This document shows positions 1-11,310 of a DNA stretch of 64,000 bases, piece by piece. The notes beneath the pieces are model-generated. The model was not told the DNA's origin, did no database searches, and worked only from the letters and a program-made list of their open reading frames with translations. The DNA comes from Otatea glauca (Eukaryota; Streptophyta; Magnoliopsida; Poales; Poaceae), in contig CM070730.1 of the NCBI GenBank assembly GCA_036346275.1, forward strand, positions 42,826,918-42,890,917. Direction: 5' to 3'. Positions within the stretch are counted from its first letter, which is position 1; the number at the start of each line of letters is the position of its first letter. The position numbers were made by a program, and so were the translations under genes.

Positions 1-374
1 ATGGGCCGCACGGACTTGGGCCAAGAGCGCACAGTAAATAGGCTTGGCCCTTTACTGTTCATTAATTTTAAAAAGGAATTTTGATTTAAAATTATCACAT
101 AAATTCATTTAATTTGTTTTAGGCAATAAAATTATCAGGAAAAATCCAAGAAAATTCTCAAAAATGCTTTGAGACATTTCTGACTTAAATAAATTATTTT
201 TGACAAAACTTTCTATTAAACTTGACTACATTTAATTAATTTTCACAAACGGTCAATATACATAATTTTGAAATTAAATCAAATAAATTCTAGAAAAAAT
301 CCAATAAATTCCAGAAAATTACAAAAGGCACAAATCACGTTAAGATAATATTTAGGCGAATTTTGGGATGTTAC
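1..374 (-). mobile_element. Start (U3) of a ~3 kb Tekay-like gypsy LTR, cut by window edge
   Basis: Reading the minus strand from 374, the sequence begins TGTAACATCCC, the same LTR start seen at 43226, 34506 and (plus strand) 52583 and 61005, and continues with the same AT-rich U3 (poly-A-rich blocks, then a GC-rich block near position 1). It abuts a gag fragment exactly at the TG terminus. It can be the 5' LTR of another minus-strand element inserted into gag, or the 3' LTR of element A after an internal deletion; the exact terminus favours insertion. The rest lies outside the window. Confidence 0.85.
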
Positions 375-881
375 AATCATTCCCTCTGGAACATGGTATT
401 GGCGGAAAGCAGTAGTAAACTCATCCCATGTGATCTCCTGCGGGGCTTCATGCACGGCACAATAGTTTTCCCACCATTCTGCGACTGTTCCTTCCAATTG
501 ATGAGAGGCGTAAAGTACCTTCTCATTCCCCTCACATTGAGTGATATGAAGCTTCCTCTCCACGGTCCTAAGCCAATCGGCGTCCAAGGGATTAACATGT
601 CCTGAAAAGGTTGGCGGCCGAGTCCTCATAAAATCTGACAACTTGGAGTACGACCGCGGTCCACCATTGTTGTTCTGGTTCACATGATTGTTGTTATTTG
701 CAGCCACGTTAGTCATCTGTTGCATCATGGTCTGCATCAGTTGAGTCTGCGCGGTGAGAAACGCTCCAAGATTCTGCATGTCCACTGGCGGTGGTGGTTG
801 AGGATGGCCTCCATCATTGGGGTTGTCATTCTAGCGCAGTCCACTTCCTGAAGCACCGTTGTTTCCACGAGTATTCACCAT
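375..881 (-). pseudogene. gag: Truncated gag of Tekay-like gypsy element A
   Basis: This is the N-terminal half of a chromovirus Gag, the capsid-type structural protein. The start is placed at 881-879 because the same MVNTR start is used at 56552 in element D and at 38968 in B. A TAG stops the frame about 17 codons in, at ~831-833, where D has Ser. After it the frame is open: an Asn/Gln-rich stretch with MQTMM-type Met/Gln runs, then the conserved core PPTFSG, a WL..ERKL motif and EWWENY, typical of Retrotrans_gag. The zinc knuckle and all of pol are absent because the sequence switches to an LTR start at 374. It cannot make a functional Gag. Confidence 0.88.
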
Positions 882-1161
882 CTGTTGATTGCCTCTTGGG
901 TTAGGAAAGATAGATGTAGCATAGGTAAGATGCAAGAACCTCTAAGGTGGGGGAAATAGGTTAAACCCAACTAAAATAATACTTTATTTATTCTTGGTAT
1001 GGTTGCCTACAAAAGCCTACAAGCTTTGCAACACATACTGCACACTCAGCAATACAAAGAAGCAAACTAAACACGAAACCTTAAGGTCTACAAAAAAGGT
1101 AAGGACTAACTCAAAGACGCGACTCAATACTCGAGTCTCAACACAACTCTAAGACTGACTC
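882..1161. other. Leader segment of element A between upstream ORF and gag
   Basis: No coding signal is seen. The segment matches the equivalent places in B (38969-39245) and D (56272-56551), including the splice-acceptor-like T/C tract just before gag. It is probably 5' untranslated leader of the retroelement. Confidence 0.6.
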
Positions 1162-1785
1162 TCACTCATCCAGCCACTCAGGCTGAGACTGCCCCGGCGC
1201 ATACACCGGTGGGTGGGCTGGCATAGGAGCAAACCTATCATGATGACCTACTGCTGGCTCCTCCGCAGCAACGGGATCTTCACGCTCCTCTGCTGGCTCC
1301 CACTCTCGCTCCTCTGGATCTTCCTCGGACTCCTCGGCTGGCTCCTGAGCTTTCTGAGTCATGCGCTCCAACTGGTCCTCAACCTCCTCTAGGGCCTCTC
1401 CTAGCTCAATGATCACTCCGATCGCTGCGGCACGGGTCTCCTCAAGTTCCTGCTCTGTCACTCTGAGTGCCTCATACACTGTCTCCAGCTCTTGAGTAGT
1501 CTCTCTCATATGCTCCTCTTGGGCGATAGCAAACTCATCCAGGTGTACTGCAGTAGCACACTCGCCCTCCACGATCCGTCGACGTCGGCATGCTTGCACA
1601 TCAAGGTGAAGTCGAAACATTGAGTCGTGAAGCTCGTCGACGTAGTCGCAGCAGACACGGCAAAGAGCAAGTCGAGCAACCTCCTGAATCGCAACCTCGT
1701 ACGAGAATCTTCTTGCAGAGATGTTGATTGGCCTGCTAGCTTCCTCGTTCTCCCGAGCGTAGATGATCAGCTTGCAAATAAATCC
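1162..1785 (-). CDS. Extra ORF between PBS and gag (acidic, coiled-coil), element A
   Basis: The frame is open over roughly 200 codons, ending at 1162; the longest ATG-started part covers 1162-1620 (152 aa), but the frame and its similarity to B continue upstream to about 1780. Start uncertain. Visible order: an Arg-rich helical N-terminal part, a long heptad-like Glu/Leu-rich coil (about residues 30-90), a Glu/Pro-rich acidic stretch with repeated EER/EEP, and a Pro-rich tail with RFAPMPAHPPVYAP. The same protein is recognisable in B (39246-39822) and, shortened, in D (~55930-56271), always on the element sense strand and between PBS and gag. Retention across copies suggests an element-encoded protein. 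I do not recognise a function; it resembles neither protease nor envelope. Confidence 0.65.
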   Translation of the reverse strand, partial: GFICKLIIYARENEEASRPINISARRFSYEVAIQEVARLALCRVCCDYVDELHDSMFRLHLDVQACRRRRIVEGECATAVHLDEFAIAQEEHMRETTQELETVYEALRVTEQELEETRAAAIGVIIELGEALEEVEDQLERMTQKAQEPAEESEEDPEEREWEPAEEREDPVAAEEPAVGHHDRFAPMPAHPPVYAPGQSQPEWLDE

Positions 1786-2107
1786 TCAGTGTACACCATT
1801 AACTGACCAGCTGCCTCCTCGGTAAAGTGGACGATAGAACCCTCCAAGCGTCTGAAGAACTCTCCACAGCTCCATGGCGTAGCCACCTGCTGACTCCTCA
1901 AAGGTCGAAACGATCGGCATCTGCTTCAACAAAGAACTTTGAATAAGTTCTCCATCCGAAACAGCAATAAAACGGTAAATTCAGCAAAGGCAAGAAGTAG
2001 ATAATAAGAAGAGTCAAGAGTGTTTCATTAGTCAACTTTAGATTTTTCTTTAGAAAATAGTTTTGGACACTCCCATGCTATCTAGGGTCAAGATCTACAG
2101 TCAGTAT

Positions 2108-2119
2108 GCTCTGATACCA
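2108..2119 (-). promoter_or_regulatory. Primer-binding site (initiator tRNA-Met), element A
   Basis: The minus strand reads TGGTATCAGAGC four bases after the LTR end, a perfect match to the 3' end of plant initiator tRNA-Met. It marks where minus-strand reverse transcription starts and fixes the 5' LTR boundary at 2124. Confidence 0.92.
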
Positions 2120-2410
2120 CCTCTGTAAGGACCCGAATCCACTTATTCGAGCCCACTGTGTTTACCGCACTAGTCCCAGGATCAATCGCTAGTGCACACA
2201 GCTCAACATTGGTACATATCACATCATACTCGACGATAATAGAATAATACTCCATTTATTGATATAGCCAAGTGTATGATCTTATGACCAACTTACATTA
2301 TTAAGCCACGCAGGGCAAGACATGGAATATAAGCTAAGAATTAAGCAGCGGAAAGTAGAAAATGTAGATAGCTCATTAGTTCACCACAGGCAACTGACAA
2401 GGCTCGGACC

Positions 2411-3731
2411 CTAATGACTCATGTCCTCCTGGAACTCCTCCTCCAACACAGGTGTAGATTCTTCAACTGTTGGTAATTGTTGTTGGCAAGGGTGAGTACT
2501 TAAAGCACTCAACAAGTTGTGCACAGAATGCAATTCTATGTAACTATATGCAAGGCTTATTCCAAAGGATTGGCTATCATGGCTATTTTGCAATAAGCAG
2601 TATTTATGAACGAATAAAATAAATAGATCATAACAGAAAATAATAGTTTCAGTAATTCTCAAGTAAACCAAGTTTCCAATACTAAGTCAATTTCCAACTC
2701 CCATGGCACCCTGCCATCGCATTAAGTTTTCCATTTTAATTAAGCTAACCCTTAACTGTAATTCCCGAGCATTGCTCAATTCCGTGAGCACGGCTATCCG
2801 AATAGATTTACACTCTGCAGAGGTTATGTACTTTACCCACATGATACAACCATACACCACAAAGGCGAGTGATTATAACAAAGCCTTTACAATGCGCTGG
2901 CTTAACCCGATACCACCCGCTAAGGTTTCAACACTGGTGGGACTGGTTACCACATCCATGGCCCCCCTCTTGCGCCATGTGAATTACTCCATAACTCGGG
3001 AACTCACGCCGACCAAGATAGTACCAAAGTTAAGACATTGCAAATTAATCAGCTAGGCTGTCCCATACCATACATGTGGTTGCACGATTGACTCAGGTCA
3101 AAGGCTTGCAAGGTTAAGTCCTTAGAGTGATCAGGGCAAGACATCCACATACCCTCTGCCCATCGGGCCCACCTTGGCATACTCGCCGCTTGCCACTTGC
3201 CCCAATCCAAATGATTATCACCCAAGTTGATTACCAAGCACCACGTGCCATCAACAATTCAACATCGTTGCGTGACATGACTTGCCACTACAACTCAATC
3301 TCATTGTGTGACCTCACATGACACACAAGTTCACATGATTGTTCCATATTCCATTAGTCAAGATTAATCATTGATGATTCAACACATGTGATGACGTGGC
3401 ACGACTAAGCAATCTACAACGGTCTAACCAACCCATGTTGATTATCAATACTAACCAACTATAATAAACCAATCTAGGGTGAAAATAGATCATGGCATAC
3501 AAATGACAAGGTAGAGTATAGATCAATCCGGTTTAATAACTAGATCCCAATTTAATGTGAAACATTATATACTTGAAATACTATGCAATAAAGTAAAACA
3601 ATATAGCATTTGTATAAATATAGGTTCAACATGATCAAAGCACAACTTGCCTTGGAATAGGTTCTGATCTTGCTCTAGAACTTGCTCTTGAGTTGATGGA
3701 TCTTCCTCCGAAGCGTCGCACAATTCAACGT
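2411..3731 (-). CDS. Candidate spliced ORF inside the LTR (two 3' exons), element A
   Basis: Two coding-like blocks lie in the R/U5 part of the LTR. Exon 'b' is 3651-3731 (81 bp): it follows a pyrimidine-rich tract ending CGTAG and ends CCAAG before GCAAGT, a good GC-type donor. Exon 'c' is 2411-2466 (56 bp): it follows CAACAG and ends in TAG. Joining them keeps one frame and gives an acidic peptide (VELCDASEED... then EESTPVLEEE). The block lengths and frame are the same in D, where many bases differ, and several changes are synonymous (ACA/ACG, CCT/CCA). The first exon is unresolved; a strong donor (CTG before GTGAGT) lies at 4351 downstream of the TATTTAA box, but its phase does not fit without an indel. 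Function unknown. Confidence 0.5.
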
Positions 3732-4588
3732 CTACGCGTACCGAAGGAGAAAAGCAAATAAATAGCAAAATAGAGAGCAAATGAACTCGAAAAATCAAAT
3801 AAAATTCACAATTAAATAGATATCAATTTTAAATTTTTTTAGAAATTTGAATTACTCAATTCCAAGTTAAAATGCAAAAGTTATAGCCATTTGAAGTTTG
3901 AATAAATACTAAAAATACAGAAATTGGAAAATCAGAATTAACTGAATTATTTTTAGATTGAAAAACCGATTACTGCGTTAGCATGATGTCAGGGTGACAT
4001 CATCACCGAGCCGGCCAATCAGACGCTGCCACGCGTCTCGGGCGTATGGACTCAGTCCACCAGCCCGCACCGGTTCACAGTGGACGCGGCTCACGGCGCT
4101 ATGGCTCTGCGCCCGACACGCGGCGGCACGCGGTTAGCCGCGGCGCCGATGCGATCTGACACGCTTAGATCCGATCGGACGGTGCAGGGCGGGGGAACAC
4201 GTGGCTACACTTCGATCGCACGATCAGAATCCGACGGCTACCGGTACCCGAGCTGCTTACCCACGCGGCACGATCCAAAGCGTTAAACGAAGGTTGAACG
4301 ACTGGCAGAGGTCGAAGCTTGACGACGGCACTACGGCGGCGGACACTCACCAGCAGTGGAGACGAAGACGGCGGTGTTGAGCTCCGATGACCAAACGACG
4401 ACGAAAACGCCTCAGCTCGACGCGGCGCAACACGGTGATCCCAGATCTGGAACCTGGACGGCGAAAAGAGGCTCGACGACGGTGGAAAAAGGAAGGAAAC
4501 CACGGCGGGGCTTCGGCAAACTTCGACGAGCTCGCACGTGCAGGCAAAGGCGTCTCGAGGTGAGGGATTCAGCGCCCGCGGCGGCGCC

Positions 4589-4595
4589 TTAAATA
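4589..4595 (-). promoter_or_regulatory. TATA-like box of element A LTR
   Basis: The minus strand reads TATTTAAGG at the same relative place as in both B LTRs. D instead has TATAAAAGG. It should set the transcription start of the genomic RNA about 30 bases downstream. Confidence 0.6.
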
Positions 4596-4748
4596 GGTGC
4601 ATGGGGAGGCGTGCGCAGTGCGGAAATCAGAGTCGGTTTTGTGACGGCAGCGAACTCCGGTGACGATATGGAGAACGATGTGGTCCCATCCGGAGCGTCC
4701 ATGCGGCCGCCATCCAACGGCTGCGAGCGATTGGCGACGTGACAAACC

Positions 4749-5053
4749 CACTATATATGATTCCGCAATGCGATAACCAACTAGCGACCCAACATGAGGC
4801 ATATCACAAGAAGATATTTTTAATCCAAACTGGAGGACACCCACATCTCGCTTAGTTCGATAAGTGGTTAAACATCCCATCGCGGGGAGCAACGTGTCCC
4901 GAATATGAATTTGTCAAACCATGACTGCCTCTGCATGTCAGGACGCCGGGCTAGCAAATCATTACGAAGCATAGAGTATGGTTAGGTGTTCTGCAATCTT
5001 TTTCCCGCCGATTCGTCGAAAACCTAATTTTTTCCCCTTTAAAGACTAAGCCG
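4749..5053. other. 5' flank of the T1 antisense gene
   Basis: No ORF. The segment aligns with 49760-50040 in T2 (shared ATGATTCCG..ATGCG and GCCGATTCGTCGAA blocks), so it is Tat internal sequence and the likely promoter/5'UTR region of the antisense gene. T1 has CCTTTAAAG and T2 CTTTTAAAAGG near 5036 and 50046, possible weak TATA boxes. Confidence 0.5.
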
Positions 5054-7872
5054 ATGGTTCATTTTTCCCATCGCACACTCCTGCCCCTTCTGCTTCCTTG
5101 TCTCTCCGACTTCTCCGCCGCTAGGGTTAACTGCCGCTGCACTCGCATTTTTGCGCCGTCGTTGATCTTTCCTCCGAAAATATCTTCTCATTCTTCCAAA
5201 GACACTTCCTCGCTGCCTTTGCCCCAAGATTGGACCACCTCGATAACAACGGAAGAACGGTTGCAGTCCATGGCGGATGACGGGGTTCTTCCAGCCCTGA
5301 CTTTGATCTCCGCACGACCGGCCGCAGGTGAATCCATCCCTACCCCCCATTCCGAAGAGATTATGGTTTTTGAATCTTTCTTCCAACGCGGGCTGGGCCT
5401 TCCTGCCTGCGCTTTTCTTCGCAGTCTTCTCTTTTTCTATGGTATTGAATTGGTGAACTTGAATCCCAATTCTATCCTACAAATCTCCCTCTTTGTTCAC
5501 CTCTGCGAGGCATTTTTGGGCATCTGCCCTCATTTCAATCTCTTCCGTCACTTCTACCTCTTAAAGCCTTACCCCTCAAAAAGCGACCCCAAGGTAATTG
5601 GGGGAGCCGGATTTCAGTTACGGGACGGGTTAAAGAAAAACTACTTCGCCATTCCCTTCAAAACTTCCAATAAAGGCTGGCACCAGGAATGTTTCTATTG
5701 TGCCAATCCTGATCCTGCTCTCCCCTCTTTCGTCGGGCGCCGGCCTAAGGTGTCCCTTTCTTGGGTATCTGCTCCTAATGCTGGCGACATGGACCAGGTG
5801 CAGGATCTTTTGGCGCTGATTGAGAAATTAAAAGAAGACGGTCTCACGGGAGTCGGTCTAGCCCTCCATTTTGTCGCTCGTCGGGTACAACCGCTAAAAG
5901 AGCGAGTCCATCTGGGATATGAATTTGAAGGGAGGGACGATCCGACCCTGGAACTGCCCGAATCAGCGTCAAAGGAGTAAGTATATGCCCGGGTAGGCGA
6001 CTTTTTCTTCACGAGCGTAGAGATGTCCACCGCCAGATGCCCGAAGTACTTCACTGCATCAAATCCCCCTCCTGAGATAAGAAAGTTTAGCTGATAGACT
6101 CCCACATTCGTCTTTGAATGACTTTTAACAGTTATAATACCCCTTTCCAGGATCGATTGGCTTTCTTCAGTGACGCGCCTCTCCCAGAAATGCATGTTCA
6201 TAAGAGCGCTCACTGGAAGCGACCTACGAGCTCCCAAGCCGGAGACTCGGCAGGCTAAGAAGGGAAGAAAACAATTATCAAGGACTCCCCGAAGCCTCAG
6301 CGCCCGACTGGTGGTCCCAAAATCCAGGAACTACCAGCGCAAGCCCCGATGCCTTCAGTCCCCCTTCCGCATAAGCCCGTGGTCCAGCCGAGTCCAACTC
6401 CGAGTGTCTCAAGCGCTCGGGAAGAGCCTAGGGTTCCAGATCGTAGCACCCCGTCTGGTCCCTCCGGAAGTGGCTCTGCCGCTCGCAAGAAACCCCCAAT
6501 GAGAATAAAGAAGTCTGACAGGTTGGATGTCCGATCGACTCTTATCAGACGCATTTTGCCGGCTTATTCACTGATCATTCTTCTTATAGGAATCCTTCGT
6601 ATGATGTTCCTATCGAGACACCGTCCGGGGCCCCTGAAAAAACTGAGTCCCAGGACGTACATGTCTTGGTTGAGGAGGCCTCACAATCTGCCTCGCTTGG
6701 GGACACAGGGGCGCCCTCCGAGCCACAGCCGCTCTCATCGACACCCCGTACTTCGGCATCGGGTCCTGCTGCTCTAAAGCCCATGTCCCGTCCATCCCCC
6801 AAGGTTGAAGAGATCCCCTGATATCCGCCGACTCTTGCTCGCCCTCAACTCATAATGCAAACTGCGTGGGTTGACGAGGAAGACGGCTTGAAGTCCCTTG
6901 ACGACTCGGAGGAGGAGAAAGAAAGGAATGACTTTTATAGTCATGCCGCCGCTTGTGCTCGCCTGGCCCGAGTAATACTTTCACTACTCTTATCACCTTC
7001 TTGCTTGTGCTGGTGAGCTTGTTGTCACCTTTCCCTACGATGGTTACAGAAATTGGGAAAACGCTCTGCAAAGAAATCCGAATACCTCCAAAAGATGCTC
7101 CCGGAGGTCAGGACGCACCAGGAATATCTAGCCGAATTGGAGCAGATCAAAGCTAAACATGCAGCCGAGCTACAAAATCTCCGGACAGAGGTCCAAGCCC
7201 TACGGGAGGAGAAGAAAACCCTGCGGCAGGAGAAGCTAGAGGTTGTTGGCTCCCTTTGAGGTAGATATTTCCTGGACTATCCCGTGTTCTTGTTTAATCG
7301 TCTGGTCTTTTGATCTCCTCATCTTCGTGTCAGTTCGAGATTCTACTATTGTAAAGCTCCAAGAGCAACTTAAGGCCTCGGAGGTCTCCAAATTTAAATC
7401 GGAGAAGGAGCTAGAAGGTATGCTCAGCAGCTTGGCCCTCCCTTGCCTTTATTGTCTTCTTGGTACTTCTTAATAATCTGTTTCGCTTGCAGATAACAAA
7501 TTCAAGACGCGGGCGCAATACGCCACTTATAACAAGAAGGTCGAGGCCCTTGAAACGTCTTGTGCTAAGCTTCGCGAGGCCTCTGACCCGTTGCTAAGGT
7601 TGCTTCATCCCGGAGGCGAGAGGCCGCTCAGTAGGGACCAAGTCATCTCCCAACTGGAGGAAGCCCCCAAGGAGCTTAAGATACTCTTGAAGGAAACGGC
7701 GACCAATGGCGCTAGCTAGGCTCTGGCGATCACCAAGTCGCTTTATCCCCGAGTGGATCTTGAGGTCATTAAAGATGGCTATGCCTGTAACGTGGATGAA
7801 GACCGTGCAACCAAACTCTGGGAGGAAGTTAAGGATGCTTCTTCGGCTGTCACGGAAACCTTGGACCTGTGA
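5054..7872 (+). pseudogene. Antisense six-exon gene of Tat element T1 ('putative gypsy type transposon' domain)
   Basis: Comparison with T2 defines six exons: 5054-6076, 6151-6521, 6590-6971, 7050-7260, 7334-7417 and 7493-7872. Exon 1 carries the domain known in grasses as 'putative gypsy type transposon' (core: RGLGLP...FLRSLLFFYGIELVNL then FHLFRHFYLLKPYPSK-like). Exons 2-3 are Pro/Ser-rich and low complexity. Exons 4-5 form a coiled coil (AELQNLRTEVQALREEKK). Exon 6 ends in TGA after TETLDL. The gene runs opposite to gag-pol, a known oddity of Tat elements; its role is unknown. Damage in T1: the ATG homologous to 50145 is ATA (5180), TAA at 5978, TGA at ~7257, TAG at 7717, and the first donor is AT instead of GT at 6077. 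An upstream ATG at 5054 keeps exon 1 open. Confidence 0.75.
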
Positions 7873-8143
7873 ACGAATATTTAAAAGTGTTTCCTTGATC
7901 TTGCAAATTTTCTTTAAATATGCTATTGTGCTCGATGAGGTCATCCGAGTAGTTTTGACATCTTAAATATTATGTCCGACTAGTTCAGCCCCCAGGCTCT
8001 GGGACATGGTTCATGACGCATGTCTCAGAGTCTTTAAAAACCGTAGGAGCAGAGCACTCAGACACATAAATTTCGAGAAAATTATACGAGAATAACTTTA
8101 AGAGCGAACATTCATTCATAAAGAAACAATTGAATTACAAAGT
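7873..8143. other. Spacer between convergent antisense gene and pol in T1
   Basis: The plus-strand antisense gene stops at 7872 and the minus-strand pol stops at 8144. The 271 bases between hold no ORF I can support and would have to carry both 3' ends. Confidence 0.55.
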
Positions 8144-11100
8144 TCAAGTGAAAAAACGACGTAGCTGTTCTATGTTCCAAGTGTTGTTGACAATTGTGCC
8201 GTCTTCACGCTTGAGCTTATAAGCCCCAGGACGCATCACCTCATCGATGATGTAAGGGCCTTCCCAGCTTGGGGAGAACTTATGCTCGCATTTTTGATTC
8301 TTTCTAAGGACCAGATCTCCTTTGGAGAATGCGTGGCTCCTTACATTGCGACCGTGATAGCGACGTAAGCCCTAAAGGTACTTTGCCAACTGAATTGTTG
8401 CGACGTCCCTGGCCTCTTCCAGTCGGTCGAGGTCTTCTAGCCAGCTTTCTTCCGAAGCGACCTCTTCATAGTTCTAAACCCGCGAGGATCCTAATTCTAA
8501 CTCGGTGGGGAGGACCGCCTCTGAGCCATACACCAGGAAGAAAGGTGACTGCTCGGTTGCTCTGCTGGGGGTGGTTCGTAGCCCCCAGAGTACCGAAGGC
8601 AATTCTTTGACCCATCGAGTGGCGTATGGTTTGAGACAATAAAAAATCCTTGCCTTTAGGCCTTGTAAAACCATGTCATTGGCTTGTTCGACCTGCCCAT
8701 TACTTCGTGGGTGGGCTACTGATGCGAAGCAAATTTTTATGCCGAGTTCACCACACCAGTCTTCAAATATGCCATCTCTGAATTGGGTGCCGTTATCCGT
8801 GATGATTCGGTTTGGTACACCGAATTTAACCACGATTTCATGGAAGAATTCTTTGGCCTTTGCGGCTGTGATTGTGGTGACTGGCTTGGCCTCAATCCAT
8901 TTGGTGAATTTATCGACGGCTACGAAGAGATGAGTATAACCACCTTGAGCCTTCTTCAAAGGTCCCACCATGTCAAGCCCCCAGACCACAAATGGCCAGG
9001 TGATTGGGATGGTCTGTAGTTCCTGTGCCGGTTTGTTCATCTATCACGCAAAGAATTGACATCCTTCGCATGTCCGGACGATGTCCTCTGCATCAGTGAT
9101 AGCAGTCAGCCAGAAAAATCCCTGACGATAAGCCTTACTGACTAGGGTTGTTGACGCCGCGTGATTCCCACAAATTCCCGAGTGGATTTCCTTAAGAAGA
9201 TCTCTTCCTTCTTGCTCTGATATGCACCGTCGTAGTACACCAGAGGGGCTCTTGCGATAGAGTTCTCTCCTGATTACCACATAGCTCTTGCTTCAGCACA
9301 TTATTCGCTCAGCCTGCATGCGGTCTTTGGGTAGCTCGTCCTTCGTCAGATAGTCCATATACGGAGCTGTCTAATTGGGGTAATGATCAGGACTTCTGCC
9401 TCTACATTCTTCTCTACAGGGATGTCCGACTTTGACCGAGTGCTTATTGTGGGCTTATGAATCTCTTCAACGAATACTCCCACGGACACTGTGGTCCGGC
9501 CGGATCCCATTTTTGCTAGCTCATCGGCTGCTTCATTGTCCCGACGGAGCACATGAACAACTTCCAAACCGTCAAAATTGCCTTCTAGCTTGCGTACCTC
9601 CTGGCAATAGGCAGCCATGTTGTCTTCGATGCAGGATCAATCTTTTTGCTCCTGATTGACCACGAGCATTGAATCTCCACGAACCATCAAACGTCGGATA
9701 CCGAGTGATATGGCGATACGGAGTCCATGGATGAGTGCCTCGTACTCGGCGGCGTTGTTCGACGCGGGAAAAAGTATTTGAAGAACGTACCTCAAGCGTT
9801 CTCCACTTGGTGATATGAGCACTATACCAGCCCCCGCGCCGCTGAGCATGAGGGAACCATCAAAGTCCATGGTCCAATACTCGAGTTCCTTGACGGCCGT
9901 CGGGTTTTGAAGTTCTGTCCACTCGACAGTAAAGTCGGCAAGCGCTTGAGACTTGATAGCTGTGCGAGGCTTGAATAAGATGTCAAAAGCTCCAAGCTCA
10001 ACTGCCCACTTTGCAATTCTCCCAGTTGCCACCTGGTTGTGAAGTATATCTCCTATTGGGAAGAAAGTGACCACCGAAACAGTATGCTCTTGGAAGTAGT
10101 GCTTGAGTTTGCGAGACGTAAGAAGTACGGTGTATAATAATTTTTGCACTTGTGGATACCGCACCTTAGATTCACTCAGGACCTCGCTGATGAAATAGAC
10201 CGGGTGTTGGATATTCTGCACGTGACCCGGCTCCTCCCTCTCTACGATGATTGCAGGGCTGACTACGTGAGTCGTTGCCGCGATGTACAATAACAGAGGT
10301 TCCCTTGGCATCGGTAAGACCAAGACTGGGGGTGTCGTTAAGAAGGTCTTCAAATCTTCAAACGCTTGCTGTGCCTCATGCGTCCATTGGAACTTGTCCT
10401 GCTTCTTGAGGAGTTTAAAGAATGGCATACCTCGCGTACCCAGTCGAGAAATAAACCTGTTGAGTACGGCCATACACCCTGTAAGCTTCTGGACATCCTT
10501 TTGGCAAGTCGGCGGTTCCATATTTGATATGGCCTTGATCTTTTCTGGGTTGGCCTCAATGCCTCGTCGGGATACGATAAACCCGAGCAGTTTTCCCGAA
10601 GATACTCCGAAAACACACTTCTCGGGATTAAGCTTCATGCTAAAAGTCCTTAGACTTTCGAACGTCTCGGTTAGGTCGGCGATAAGGTCCTTCCTCTCCC
10701 GAGTCTTTACCACGACATCGTCCACATATGCCTCCACGTTGCGTCCGAGAAGGCGTGAAAACACCATTGTATTATGCTACCGATACGTTGCACCAGCTTT
10801 TTTCAACCCGAACGCCATCGTGGTGTATCAAAAGGCCCCAAAGGGCGTGATGAATGATGTCTTGATATGATCTTCCGCCTTTAGGCGAATCTGGTGGTAC
10901 CCTGAGTAGGCATCGAGGAAACTCAGGATCTCGCACCCGGCGGTTGAATCAACCACCTGATCGATTCGAGGTAGCCCGAAGGGATCCTTCGGACATGCCT
11001 TGTTGAGATCAGTATAATCAACGCACATGCACCAAGTTTTATTCTTCTTTTGAACTAGTACAAGGTTCGCCAACCAGTCGGAATGATACACTTCTTTGAT

Positions 11101-11310
11101 AAAACCTGCAGCTAATAGCTTGGTGATCTCCTGCTTGATGGCGTTCTGACGATCTGGAGCAAATCGTCAGAGTCTTTGCTAGATTGGCTTTGCCTTTTCA
11201 TCGACGTGTAGAGAATGCTCGATCACCGCCCTAGGAACACCCGGCATGTCGGATGGTTTCCAGGCAAAGATGTCCTTGTTAGCCCGGAGGAAGGTGACGA
11301 GCATGTCTTC
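8144..11310 (-). pseudogene. pol: T1 pol: reverse transcriptase, RNase H (two), integrase
   Basis: Order on minus: RT fingers/palm from ~11150 (WCMCVDYTDLNKACPKD, then LPRIDQVVDSTAG and SFLDAYSGYHQI), catalytic AYVDDVVV at ~10720, RT connection and first RNase H, then a second RNase H-like domain (DFDGS..., NNAAEYEAL, RGDS) ending near 9640. Integrase follows: an HHCC zinc finger (9044-9280, CEGCQFF) and the D,D,E core (8474-9040: GLDMVG, ITDNG, GQVEQAN). The C-terminal part ends WNIEQLRRFFT then TGA at 8144-8146. Stops interrupt it, for example in GAF*YTT, TYR*HN, NQEQKD* and KYL*GL. It would replicate the element RNA and insert the cDNA in the nucleus; as read it is inactive. Confidence 0.88.

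Larger units (their letters stand above)
2124..4748 (-). mobile_element. 5' LTR of element A, truncated in U3
   Basis: The 3' end of this LTR (minus) is TTACA at 2124, next to the PBS. It aligns along its length with the B LTRs (31449-34506 and 40175-43226): the AAGCCACGCAGG block, the GCAAGTTGTGC block, the TGACATCA-type block and the TATTTAA box. Beyond about 4748 the similarity switches abruptly to the Tat element T1, so the first few hundred bases of U3 and the TGTAACATCCC terminus are missing. The junction is a deletion or illegitimate recombination with T1. Confidence 0.85.

Noticed and set aside
4165..4602. 145-codon GC-rich frame in the A LTR
   Set aside because: Starts upstream of the TATA-like box, overlaps open frames in all phases in a GC-rich R region, and is not conserved intact in B.
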